Positions 32,770 through 44,784 of a stretch of 64,000 nt of DNA are shown piece after piece; within the stretch, counting starts at the first letter, position 1; each line of letters starts with the position of its first letter. The position numbers and the translations under genes were made by a program. The stretch spans positions 2,170,001-2,234,000 of the forward strand of contig OW051496.1 of NCBI GenBank assembly GCA_932521035.1. Reading direction: 5' to 3'. The notes under the pieces are model-generated. The model did not search any database and had not been told where the DNA came from. It saw only the letters and a program-made list of their open reading frames with translations. The DNA is from Oscheius dolichura (taxonomy: Eukaryota > Nematoda > Chromadorea > Rhabditida > Rhabditidae).

Positions 32770-33070
32770 GGTTTGCATGAGATCCTTCTAAAGTTGTACT
32801 TGTTTGTAACTTTATTATTTTTCTACAAATCTTCAGTTCCTCCATCATCCGTAAAGACGTCCCCATAAAAACATGTCCGCACCGGCTCCTTCGCCATAAA
32901 CCTGCGTAATTCTCGTCCCTGTTGCCCAGGTAGATAGCGTCTCGGCGTTCTGTCTCCCCCCGTCGACCCCTTATTGCCGAGTTGATCGATTGTGTTGTTT
33001 CTAATCTACCTCTCGCCGTCTCCCGCTGTTACTTTTCTTATTTTTATGAAATTTTCAGTCTTGGGATAAA
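32770..33070 (+). other. 5' flank of the F-box gene
   Basis: The aaattttcag acceptor ends 12 bases before the ATG at 33071, consistent with a spliced-leader acceptor or 5'UTR intron. No other feature. Confidence 0.4.
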
Positions 33071-36000
33071 ATGGAAGAAGTGGGGTCGAATCTAATTTGT
33101 CTAGCAGCGTCGGATCGAAATTCACAGCTTCCTGGAACAAATTCTAACGAAGATTTTATGGAACTGGACTTCCCGGCCATGGATCAATACATTCCCGACG
33201 TTGTTTTGGCCGAAATTGCCTCGAAATTACCGCCCATGTGAGTTTTTTTCCCCTTTGGAGGGTCTAATAGGGGGGTGTTTACCATTTTCCTTCCGGCAAA
33301 ACATTTTAGCCATCAATTTAATTATTTCTAGCTTTACTGTACCCGAAATGCGCCATATTGAGCGGTAAATAATCAATAGACACGGATTTTCAGAGATTTT
33401 CGTGATTTTTTCGCATTGTTTGGCCAATATCAGACGCGAAAATCTTATCGCTTTTGGAAGAAAAAAAAAGCATAAGTACAGCGTAGAAAACATACTGATT
33501 TTAAGAAATTTCCCTGTTCTTTTGAAGCGTTTTCTCGTTTTATAGCTACCAAATATTTTTCTAAAAACATTGGACTAATAAACGAGTCCAACGAAACATT
33601 TTATGACAATCTTTAGAAAATCGTCATTCTCGGGCAAACGAAAAGGTTTGTTATGCTCGCGAGTTGGACGAAATCCATTCGAAAGCAAAAATTATCCAAC
33701 ATACAGCATCGATGAACATGGAATTTGATTTTGAGCCTTTTATAAACGTACTAATAACGGCCGAAACTCCGCTAACCAAGTTGAATCACTGAAACATCCT
33801 TAGAATAGACGAATTCGAATTACCATTAATTTTGCATCTCTGCTGCATAAGAACGTCTGGGAAAACATTAAAGATTGGCCATTGGATTGACAAAAATCGC
33901 TGTAGAATCACCACATTTGTAGAGTTCTTCCCGTTTGAAGAATACAAATAGGTTCGAAGTTTCTTAATAGCAGAAATAGCTCAATCCAATTTCTAACTTC
34001 ATGAAAATCTGAGGTCTACAATTCTTGGAAAACAATGAAAGGGTTTTGGAAGTATGAGATACAAATAGAATCCCTGAAACCTTTGGATACAGGAAAATAA
34101 TTAGAATTCTTTTATCAGATATGGGTGGGTTATAGTGTCCTTATTTCCGGGTCGAATATAAATATCTCCCGGAAAACATTGAAAATTTCTCAAAAGTTTT
34201 GGCGGACTTACTTATTTACTAACTTCCCCCTTTACCTCAATTTCTTTTGTTCATGATTATGTTTCAGTGATTTCGCCCGATTTCGCCGTGTCTCAAGGAA
34301 CTGCTACCATGCCTGTGAATCACGGACAAATATAGTCAACAAATTTGAATTTGAATGCACCAAAAATGTGAGTCCTCATTATTAGTTTTGTTTTTATATT
34401 TAGCTGTTTCGAATTCAGACGGAGGTATCACTAAAGAACAAGGCCACACCAGAAGAACGGCAGTATTTTTTGACCTCTAATGGAGAAGTCGTTCTTCCGT
34501 AAGTTTCAGCATTTGAATATAAGAAAAATCCAAAGTTGTGGATAATCTCCGCTCTTCAAAGCAACTATATTATTTTACAAAAAGTAAAATTTATGGATGA
34601 AATTGGCCGTGTTTGATTCATGGCCCAGGGATGACCATATACGGTCCAAAATGACCCCCGTTTCCATTTTTTACCTCGTTCAACTGCTAAAAAAAGCTAG
34701 AATAGTCTCCGCTTCCCGTCGAAACGGTTCCCAGACCGAATTTCTGACATCGGGGACAAATTTTTCGTAGTCATGATGGTGCAAAGATTCATACATGGGC
34801 ACTACGCCCGATTTTGGGTGCCCCCGGACGTGCGCACCAGGGCTGCACGAGATCTCGAACTCGTCTCGAGCTCGTCTCGGGGTCAAAATGGGCCGAACTC
34901 GTCTCGATTTCGAGACGGAGATAGCCAAAATTCGAGCGAGACGACTGCCTTTCCTGGAGGCCGATTTGGTATTTTTTTAAAACAAATTTTAGATCAGAGG
35001 GCCACTTTTTGACGATTTTTTCCCCTTCAATTGCGAAATATAAGTCCTGCAATTGTTTCGCGATGGAATATTGAACAAAAGATTCTCTGCATCTCATTTG
35101 GCCTGCCTCCTACCTGCGACTACTATAAGCACCTAATCTGACCGCTAACGCTGTCATTTATTGAAAAAGTTCTGCTTTATGTTTGCCAAAATGTTCCAAA
35201 TCCATTCAACATTGAGTTTGAAGTGGATAGCCGCCTTGATGACATTAGACGGCGAATACATTGAAATCTAACAACTAAAAAACATTACTTGCCGTTTTTT
35301 ACAGTTCCATTTTTTTCTCAGAGCCTTCATAGGATTTTCTCTCGAGTGAATGCTATCAACCTTAGGCTCATTCAAACCGTGTTGATCTCGGCTATAAGCT
35401 AGCTTTTCAATTTTTGAAAATGGTCCACAAATGGCCGCGTTATGACCACCAACGTCTCAGAAAAGGTACGCGTTACATTATTTTTCCGTTATGTAACACG
35501 CAAAGTGCGCACCAGGGCTGCACGAGACGGGGGTATTCAAGGTCGAGACGAGTTCGAGACGAGACGGGACCCCCTCCAAAAATATCGAGACGAACTCGAG
35601 ACGAGACGAAAGGGTCGTCTCGAAACCCGAGACGAGATCGAGACAAATCTCGGGCGCTATCTCGATTACCGGCTGAAACCTGCTTCATCAAAACCATCTT
35701 GATCTCGGCTACAAGCTAACTTTTTATTTTTTGAAAACGGTTCTGAAATAATCGAGTTATGGCCACAAACGTCTCAGAAAAGGAGCGCGTTACGTAATTT
35801 TTCCGTTATGTAACGCGCAATGTGCGCACGCCCAGGGGCGCCCAAAATCGGGTGTAGTGCCCATGTATGCAAAGATCCATGAATCACAGCTTCTTCGAAG
35901 TGTTTCCTTTAAAACCACAAACAAAACTGAGAAAATGTGAAATATCTAGAACATGGCCTAAAATAACATGTAAGGAGTTGGCTCCATTTATTGAACTAGT

Positions 36001-39000
36001 AAAACTTGATTTATTCCCAAAAAGCAATTATTGATCGCGTACCGCAAGAGATAGAGTAGATCCCTCGTCGTTATTCTTTCAAAGTAACAAAGTAAAATAA
36101 GCGATATGGGCGATTTTTAGAGCATTGTTTGTCGATTCGTAAGGGCTAAAACACGGAATTCTATCATTGTTCCCCAATTATCATTGCCCTTATTATTGAA
36201 CTTCCAAATCTTACAAAATACACAGCGATGCTTCGCATTCTTTAGGAAATGTTTTCTAAAAGGTGTTATTTTCAAAAAAAATTGAATTATGTTTCAAGTA
36301 TCCCATTTATTCTCTGGCTGCAACAGAAAGTAATTTTAGACTACTGCTCTCCGGATTAGCACAAATTTTATCTTCTCTTATGAAAATCGATGGACTCATT
36401 TTACATCATTTTCACTTTCTTTTATGAGTTTCCCCGAGGATTGAAAAACATTTCAGACCATGCTATGATAATCGTACCAAAAAATTTACTGTTTCAAAAG
36501 ATCTATTATTGGATTTGAAGGCTAAAATCAGCTAGAGAAAAAGATTGCTGCCTTTTTGAAACTTTCCATTATAAAAAATACCATCAAGAGAACAGAACAT
36601 GTTTCAAGCATCCCATTTATATACTAGCTGCAGGCAAAAAAAATTCCACACCGGAACGATTGCATCAATAATTTATCCAACACATTTTGCCGGTCTTCAA
36701 TGGAAGCATAATAGGGACTAAATTGAGAATGGAAAAGCATACAAAAAAAAGTTATAAGCATGTTATTTATAGTCCATTTCCAACGGATATTCCTCGGGAA
36801 AACCTCTCCGCTACGGAACCTGGAAGCTTTCGGACATGGTCCCATAGCGGAGACGCGCCGCCAAATTTGAATTCGTGGAATATCCGTTGGAAATGGACTA
36901 TAGTAAGCTACTTCCTACTTCGAATTACTGCAACGTCTTCCTCGAGATCACTATAAAATTCTAAAGAAAACACCAAAAAATCAATTCCTTTCCATAATTT
37001 TCGACCCTAATAGCTTCCAGTTTTCAGGAAATCCTACGAAGACGGAATGCGTGAACCAACGTTGAAAACCTTCTCTGTCGAGCGAGGAGTTCGCCATTTC
37101 TTCCACCGGATCATCAACAAACGTCCCCAGCATGTTCTCTTCAATATTACTCAAAAATATATCGGAACCGTGAGACATTTCCAATTATTTTTGATAGAAA
37201 ATAGAAGGTTTAGGACATTTGCCAACGGGTTTATAACGAAATTGGGCGACTTGCACAAGAGGGGCCAGTTGTCAATTTGAGGAAATTCACGTTGTATGTG
37301 GATTCTGTAGAAAAGGTAAGGTTTTATGGGTAAAAAGGGAACAAACTGTGAACAGAACAACGCCGAAAATTGTTTTGTCAGTAACTCAAATTGATCCAAA
37401 AAGTTTCATTCTAAATAGGAACTGGATTAGTTGCCCCGATTCTATGAAGGCGATAATTAGAATTTCCCGAATTTCCATAGCCTTCCCAGAGTAGATTAGA
37501 AATGTTCTATTGCTTACTAAAATAGTGACCGGCTCGCTTCAATGCAACTGTTTTTTTGGTTAGTTGGTGCTAAAAATCAATGTATAGCAAAAAAAAAGAA
37601 TCTCTTCCTTCTTCATTTGCCAAAAATATTTTGTAAAAATAACTCCACTATATTTCGCGTTGTCAACTTCAAAGAAAAACGAAAATGCAAAAGAGTAACC
37701 AATCTGTAACGTATTTGTACAATGTTTGGGTAGAGCGGTATTCTATTATAGCCTCATCGTTGTTACAAGAGTTTAATAAAAAGTATCAATGAAAAAGCTT
37801 GCCAGTAGACAGAGCATAGGTTGATTTATTCTAACTTTGGGCACATGTTGCCGCCAACGTTTCTATGAGAATTCTTATAGTAACTCCACATTTTTTCAAC
37901 AATTACTTTCAAACAGAAGGACCTGTATCCTGTATCCAAATGACACGTTGTAAACAACAGGCACTCTTATAATAACGAATTTTGCAGTACCATCTCCTGA
38001 CGAGTATGTTCGTCGCCGCCGAATATGAAATCCATGGCTGCACTACAAATGAACTGTTGCTTGAAGATGTGGGGTCAAATGTAAGCTATTCCTCTTCATT
38101 TTTATGTTAAAAACCCACCGTTTTAGATAAGAAATTGCCCTCTAAATTTGCAAATTGATCAATTTTCCGTGGATATTCGCCAGCTGAGCGCGAAACATCT
38201 GTATCTATGGGATGTAACACTGGAATTAGACGACTTTGTGGATTATCTTCGGGTAAGCGACGTTTATATCAGTTTCTTGAGGAAAAATAGAAGATCATTG
38301 GGAGAGCCCTGGAAAGGACGCGAGTCCGCGGACTTTCAGTCGCGCGTCCGCAACAGAAGGGTTTATTTTTCAAAATTAATCTTCCTTTTTCTACTTTCGA
38401 GGGTTCTGACAAGCAGGACCGGCGTTGCACCCACATTCAGGGACACATCGAATACCGGCGTTGGCGCATGAACAGTAGGGTCCTGGCCCCTTTTGTCCAC
38501 ACCCATTTTTTGGCAGGTGCAGGGTCGATCCTCCGGTTGGCGCTCCAGTGCTTTCTTCTGGTTAGGTGGCAAAGGTGTTTTTTTTATAGCTTTGATATCT
38601 TCGGCTCTACTCTGTTTTTTAGACATCTAAAAATAATGAGTTAGCAAATTAGGAATAGCAAGATCTTTAGAAAAATGTAATACAGTAAAGGATGTGGAAG
38701 AGTGATATTCGGAGCTAGGCTAGATATTTCTCAATGTTTCTATAAAAACGAGAGCATAAAAAATGGGGGCCAGAATAAGGGAACCTTTTTAATTGCCCGT
38801 GACTTCTACACCGTTCGATAGACCGTCAAATTCTGTCCTAGAAATCGTTTTAAACTTTCTCCAAATGCCCCGGGGACTGGAATTCGAGAAAGAAAAAGGA
38901 CAAATGAATTGTGTTTGTTTGTTGTTTGTGTTTGGCCATTTGCCGAGATTGTCATAGACGCAAGCAGTTGCTTGCTGCCCGAAACCCCATTAGAGACATT

Positions 39001-39862
39001 TAAAACGATTTCTAGGACAGAATTTAATGGCCTTTCGGATAAGGTAGTTTTCGCTGCGTGAGGTGAGTCAAATGTTTGCTCATATCAGAAAAGGGAAAAA
39101 TTCTGAATCAGTTGCTCAGCATGTTTTTGACGTGATGCAAAGTTTGGCATCTCCCCTTGAGGGTTAGAATAATGCTGGACAATTCTTAAATTGGAATCAA
39201 TCGATTCCCTGTAACGAGTCCAGAGCGATAGCCAAAGTGTTAGTCCCGTCGGAACTGGGTTATAACCGCTTGAAGCTAACGATGAATATCTGGGAGGGGG
39301 CCAAAGATTTAGCCAGATCCCAGATGTTCATCGTTAGCTAAACCCATTTCAAACGAACGTTGAAACAACTTGGCAAATGTTTTTGCTATGAGATAAAGAG
39401 AAATGGATTAATCGGTTTGATTTTATGCGTAGACCACTGAATGAATGTTTCCGATAAGCTACTAAAACAAGATTCGCAGTCTTATTCACACAAGATGACA
39501 AAAATTTCAGAATCGAACCAAGATGAAATCCGGCCTGGTGATGCAGTTCAACATCTACCACGACAAAGACGAGGATCTCCAGAAGATCGTGGAAACAGAG
39601 AGGAAACGTCTCAAGTAATCCCTCCTTATTCGTTTATTTGCCCCATTTTAGTCCTGTCGGAACTCCCCTCCTGGAGTATACCGTCTTCCTAGCGAAACCG
39701 AAGAACTCCATCGTCCAATATAATGGCCGCTGGCTGACGACGATTCAATTCCGCTGGCACGTGGTGGGATCCATTTTTGGTCCTTTTATTCATTATTTTT
39801 TCCTTTTTTAGATAAATACCAAGGCTCCGTGGCTCTCTTCGAGGCAAGGACACAATATTTGA
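33071..39862 (+). CDS. F-box protein (362 aa), transposon-filled introns
   Basis: Exons 33071-33237, 34268-34367, 34404-34498, 37028-37169, 37214-37315, 37988-38080, 38127-38252, 39511-39614, 39652-39760 and 39812-39862 sum to 1089 nt, in phase throughout. Residues about 40-85 (IPDVVLAEIASKLPPIDFARFRRVSRNCYHAC, split by an intron) are a classic F-box that would recruit Skp1 in SCF ubiquitin ligases. The remainder (IRNCPLNLQIDQFSVD, HLYLWDVTLELDDF) resembles the beta-rich C-terminal part of nematode F-box families, used for substrate binding. The introns at 34499-37027 and 38253-39510 hold several mobile elements. The last exon is uncertain: reading through after FRWH would give another short tail. 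Confidence 0.8.
34791..35868 (+). mobile_element. Large M2-family fold-back element with CGAGACGAG arrays
   Basis: The ends atacatgggcactacgccc and the inverse of atacatgggcactacaccc make a 1078-bp element in the F-box gene intron. Inside are two cagggctgcacgag ends, each preceded by gtgcgcac, and arrays of ctcgtctcgag / cgagacgag in inverted orientation (34850-34925, 35535-35665). The cagggctgc ends look like hAT termini nested in the element. Confidence 0.7.
36768..36902 (+). repeat. Fold-back MITE, family M5
   Basis: tatagtccatttccaacgg and its inverse ccgttggaaatggactata frame 135 bp with an inner ctccgctacgg / ccatagcggag palindrome. Best-preserved copy of the family. Confidence 0.8.
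38363..38635 (-). pseudogene. Cysteine-rich CXC (tesmin-like) fragment, frameshifted
   Basis: The minus strand opens MSKKQSRAEDIKAIKK and reaches RPCTCQK. From the next frame it continues NGCGQKGPGPYCSC, then AGIRCVPECGCNAG and CQNP. The spacing CxC...C...YCxC...C...CxCxxxxxC resembles CRC/CXC zinc-binding domains seen in tesmin/LIN-54 and in some transposases. The shift is at an AAAAAA run. It sits inside the F-box gene intron on the other strand, next to agtccgcggactttcagtcgc, shared with about 21036. Probably a transposon relic. Confidence 0.5.
38786..39062 (+). repeat. Palindromic MITE, family R
   Basis: The arms contain ctgtcctagaaatcgttttaaa and the inverse tttaaaacgatttctaggacag. Ends resemble cctttttaattgcccgtgactt. 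Found in the F-box gene intron. Confidence 0.7.
39279..39342 (+). repeat. Short perfect-stem hairpin element
   Basis: gctaacgatgaatatctggga is inverted as tcccagatgttcatcgttagc about 20 bases later, a 64-bp hairpin in the F-box gene intron. Confidence 0.65.
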
Positions 39863-41446
39863 CCGATGTGGGGAAGAAAGGCATGAAGAAAAGAAAATTT
39901 GTCTTCCTTTTAATCTCCCCCAGAAACAGTGAAAAATTCCAAAATGAGTCCATTCCACGCGTCCCCCGACATAATCCTCCTAATCCAATCTCCCCCGTGT
40001 AACTACAATACGGTGAATGATATTCAATACATTTTTATATTTTAGTTAATTTGCAGAGTGGTTTTATATCGATGTCTATGTGAATTTGTGCATCTTATAC
40101 AGTGAAATGTTATTATATACCAAATTTTGATGTTATTATGCAACTTCAAGCAGTATTGTTTCTATAGATTCGCCAGTACATGAAGAAATAGGAAAAAGTG
40201 AATCCTAGCCGTCCTCTAGTGCGCAAAATGCTTCGGAGAATTTCTATTTCCTAGCCTTTTCAAGAGTAACACGCAAACATTAGGTTGCAATAATTGTATT
40301 ATACACAATAGAGCAGTTTCTCTCATGGAAAGTTATAAAAGTCACATAAAACATAATTTCAAGGATCGGTTTTATCCCACACTTCGAAGTAAAATTTGAA
40401 ATTGTTTCGCGATTCCTATTAAATTGGGACTGTTGCACAATACTAGTGCTTTCCAGGTATTTTCTATCTCTCCCTTCGCGTACCAGTTTATCCCGCCGCA
40501 TATCCTATCAATTGAGACCTACAGCTTTTCTTTTCCGTTATAGCTTCTTTTACAGTCTTTTAGAACCAAATTCAATCAAATTTCATGTATTTACACAGGA
40601 TCTCGTCAACTTTTATCGAAATTCCATCTCAGCATTTATGTAGACATCATAAAACAGTACAAAATTACGTCTTCTCTTCCATTGAAGCCGCTTTTTCTTG
40701 TAAATTTCGGAATCCTGTTCAGCTATAGCTCCTCCAGTCATATAAAACCAAAATTGATTCAATTTACTCGTTTGCCTATCAACTAATTATCGAAATTCCA
40801 TCTCAGCTCTTATCTAAATACCCTAAAACGCTACAAGATGCTTACAAACTTCATTGCCTCTCCCTTCTTCTATTGAATCCGTTTCTATAAATTTTTGACT
40901 CACAGCTACTTCTAAGTACTCTTACATCCCATTCAAATCATTTTATCTCACTGTTGAAAGAACATTTCTGTTCCTAAAATCAGCAAAAGTGGATGAATTC
41001 TGTTTAACCGGTACTTTTTAATCAAATCATGCTAACATTTTCTGATTTCTTCATTTTTACCTCGTCTACAATCGATTTTCCTCCCTGTACCGCTATCCTC
41101 ATTCCGAACGCACTCTCAAAACTGTTTTGCCAAAGCGTCGCTGGTTGTTGTGGCGGGTTTAGTCGGCCGCCGCTTTGCCTTGTATCAATCGATGTTATCG
41201 CTTTCCTTCTCAATTCTGCTCCATTTGGGCACAACTAATTCTAATTCGATACTTTTCCATGTTGAAGATCCATAGTATCAAATTCTGTTTCCAGTTTTTT
41301 GAATAAAAAGAATTCATAAAGCATTTTATTCCAGATTTTTCGACCTTTTCTCTCCATTTTCTCCAATTTCTTCTCAAAAAGGCGAGAAATTTCAGATTTT
41401 TATAGCCACGATAGCAGTATGCTCTAGAAAACAAGAATTCTCAAAA
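39863..41446. other. Intergenic, AT-rich
   Basis: No coding exon, RNA gene or terminal repeat is supported in this stretch. Confidence 0.4.
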
Positions 41447-43093
41447 ATGGTGAGTGGAATATTATAATTTTTACCTTTTTTTTTCTCCTCATTACAGAGG
41501 CTACTTCTACTTACGTGCCTATCAATTGCCCCCGGCATTTCTGCTTACGGAAACATTGCCATGGGATGTGATTCGAGGTGTTCTGTTGTATTCGATAAGG
41601 TATTTTACTTTCCTGGTTTTTTTTTACTTTTTAATTTTCGAAAAGGAGTTAAAATCCACAGTTAGCGATGAATTTTCATTCACCCATGCGAGTAAGACCT
41701 AAAAATTAGCAAATTCTAATTGTTCCCTTGGAATTAGCTCGTGTTATCGAACTTTTGATCGGAAATGTCAACAAAACGGCCAATTCTATGAATAGAACAC
41801 TTTCTTTCGAAAATTTCCATATTTGAACGGCCGATAAAACATTTCCCTGGTAATTTTAGAACTCGCACTGTAAAAATTACGTTTTACCTTGATTTCATAA
41901 ATTCTATTTGCGTCGTTCGGACCATGGCTGTGGGGTAAACACAAATTGACTGTCGTCGCTAACCATCGAACGGCTGTTAGAGCGTTTTCAGTAAAAAAAT
42001 ACCAATCAAATGAAGTGTTACATGCCTAACTGTGGTGACATAACGTTTCCCACTTGAATTCTAGCCTGAGCAGCTCGTCGTTTTCCTCTTATTTTCCCCT
42101 CGCAACGCTTTTATTCTTGAATTAGCGAGCTTTCGACGCCTGGAGAGTGGATAGACCGTGCTGGAAGTATTTTAGTTCACAGTTGGCAGACTGAAGATGG
42201 ATTAGTTTGGAAATTCACAGATGGCAATTAAAAGACGCACAGAACATTTGAAGAAAAAAAAAGCTTGGAAAAGTTATGCTCCAATTGGGATTCATATTCT
42301 CATCTGCTACACGATTTTCGCTTCCTTTCCACAAATACCATTGTAACTTTTACCTCCTATATAAATTTCTTTCCAGCATTCTGGCTGTTTCAACCGGAGT
42401 ATCGACTTCCACACACAGGTGCTTTTCGGCACAATGAGGAATTACGTCTCCGCTCAAATAAATCTCATCAAAATCCAGAATAACAACGTCCCACCCACGA
42501 GGGACCAGCTGATTTCCGATACTGTAAACGTCTTCAAAACGGTAGGAAAAGAACCTTTCCTCTATATTTTCGGGTTATTTTTAGGTAAAACCGGCGGATC
42601 AATCTGACCAAGACGATGTATTGAGCGCGGAAGAAGCTCAACCAATTGTAGCTGCCCTGGTGGAGAATGTCATGGTTAGTAGAGAACTTCAGGCACGGAA
42701 AAACGTTGTTTGAAGAGGGAAATGTTGGGGGGATGGGTTAAATTCATGTTTATCAAGTCAGATCCGATACCATGTAGGCTATTATAAAAAAAAATCTCTA
42801 CTCTTTTCTGAAGTTCCCGGGAAAAGCATAATGTTTCGGTGACCTCTTATAAATGTCGTCGACGTTCGCACTTAGTTACTTCCACCATTGGAAATGTATG
42901 GTTGAAACGGTTTGAAGCCAGAAGCAATAGCATCATGTGTTACTGAACATTATTGAACTTTTCCGCTACGCTTCCGTTATTAGTAGCGCTCTCACGATGA
43001 AAATCAGTTGAATGATACTTACCAAACCAATAAAAAATGAACCACTGATGATAAGTTTTGTCCAACTTTCTGCTTCCTATCCCATACAAGTAT

Positions 43094-43126
<33 letters not shown>

Positions 43127-43766
43127 CTCAATTTTCTGATCTTTAGAGCACACTTACGATAAGACCAAATCACTGTTTCACCTCTAGCTTACATTGAGGG
43201 CAGCGTATGTGTTTATGTTCAAACATCAGCTTTTCGGAGATAACAATGCCAAAAAAAATAGAGAAGAATTGTGTGGGTATTGTCGAAACAGTTGATGTGA
43301 CTAATGACTAATCATAAAAATAGGGAAATTTAACATGTAGCCGTAGCATTTCGAGTAGAAACGGATCACTTTAGCTATGCTGATAGTGGACAAATTTTGA
43401 AATGTTTTATGGCGCCTATATCCTGAAGTCAAAGTTGGAACCCTACTCCTTCTCTCATATGTCCCTGAAATGAAATTTTAGAACATGGAAAAGACAACAC
43501 CGCGCGGCTTTTTCTGGAACGTCTTCTGTCCCGAGGGCTGTGAGGCGTCCCACAAACTGTTCACCGCCCTGACAATTGGTTCCCTCGCCCTCAACGGGAT
43601 CTTCTTCCTCCTCGCCTGTGCCTCCGTCGTTCTCAAGTAGTTTTCTCCCTAAATCCGGCTAAAAATAACAATGTTCAGCTACTGGAAGGATGTGAAATAC
43701 GCCCGGAAGAAGAAGGGCCTCGTGCCCTTGGCGGAACCCACGTCAAATGGCCACACCGCCCATTGA
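41447..43766 (+). CDS. Secretory-pathway single-TM protein (200 aa), unrecognised
   Basis: The ATG alone forms exon 1 (41447-41449). Exons 41498-41599, 42377-42541, 42585-42674, 43482-43636 and 43679-43766 follow, 603 nt in all and in phase. The N-terminus MRLLLLTCLSIAPGISA is a signal peptide. The lumenal part has paired cysteines (MGCDSRCSVVF, HSGCFN). Residues about 140-175 hold VFCPEGC and a TM helix (LTIGSLALNGIFFLLACASVV). The cytosolic tail is basic (KYARKKKG). Type I topology is inferred. No family is recognised. The three-base coding exon is unusual, but it is needed for the signal peptide to have a start in frame. AATAAA is at 43859-43864. Confidence 0.75.
43095..43124 (+). repeat. 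Poly(C) tract, 30 bases
   Basis: An uninterrupted run of 30 C in an intron of the single-TM gene. The exact length may be unreliable. Confidence 0.9.
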
Positions 43767-43858
43767 TCTCTCCCCCAAAGACAGTAACGTGGTACTGCTC
43801 TTCACTTACAGTTTATTTATAGTCAATGTTTACCGGTTGTTTCCAATTTTTACGCCGT

Positions 43859-43864
43859 AATAAA
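43859..43864 (+). terminator. Poly(A) signal of the single-TM gene
   Basis: AATAAA lies 93 bases past the stop codon. Confidence 0.5.
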
Positions 43865-44363
43865 GAAAAAAGTCGACTCTATGATTGAAGTTCATTTACA
43901 AGAAATGTTATAACCTAACCTTGAAGCAGACGTTGCCCAATCCTTACAATACCTTTTTTCTATCCTTTTTTGGATAAAAGATATCTTCTTATTATTTATA
44001 TCTCCCAGAATCCGATATAAGCCCAATCTAAAGCTCAATAATTGCTAATTTATACACCCAAAAAGAGATAGAAACGGCAAATATTCCTGAAATTTATCGC
44101 CGTTTTGATGGCTCTTGAAAACCGCGATTATACAGCTTCGCAGATTGCTTTGCCAACGAGTCAGTCAACCAATTTTCGCCCTTGTCGAATTTCAACCTTT
44201 ATCTTGACCACCTGGAAAAATTGCACGAGATAACGGGGTTTATTCGTTATTTCATATTTTCCAGAACATCAACTCACTTTTGAAACCCCTAAAAACTTCG
44301 CATTCTCCTTGCTTTTTTTCTGCTATTATGGAAATTCATATACTTTTGAGAAGATATCTGAGC
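43865..44363. other. Convergent intergenic spacer
   Basis: Lies between two convergent genes. On the minus strand, 44364 down to about 44285 (SSQKYMNFHNSRKK frame) is the probable original C-terminus of the next gene before the MITE insertion. Confidence 0.45.
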
Positions 44364-44784
44364 TAGGGCTGCCAAGCGTTATTTTGTACGTAATGTCTTT
44401 TTCGTCATGTTACCTCCCCGAAAAATACATTTCTTTGAGAAATGCATTTATCTTTTGTGTTCATGTTTTTACCCATGACGTTAGCCACATTTACCAGTAA
44501 AAAAATAAGAAAAGCACCAACAACTGAATTATAAAACGAGATGACATCATGCGTATTAGAAAAAAAAAATCGGTTATTTTGTACGTAGATTTCATGCAAA
44601 ACGTTATTACGTTTTATAGATCGGTTTTTAGTACTTTTCTTATTTTTTTTACTGGTAAATGTAGCTAACGTCATGGGTAAAAATATGAACACAAAAGATA
44701 AATGCATTTCACAAAGAAATGTATTTTTCGGGGAGGTAACGTGAGGAAAAAGACATTACGTATAAAATAACGCCTGGCAGCCCT
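44364..44784 (+). repeat. hAT MITE with exact 8-bp target duplication
   Basis: Flanked on both sides by ATCTGAGC (44356-44363 and 44785-44792). The ends are tagggctgcca and tggcagccct, and the arms are complementary for well over 100 bases (catgacgttagc / gctaacgtcatg). No transposase. It is inserted in the last coding exon of the minus-strand gene that starts at 45425. Confidence 0.9.

Noticed and set aside
34773-35719. Open frames rich in Arg/Asp inside the M2 element
   Set aside because: Artefacts of the CGAGACGAG arrays.
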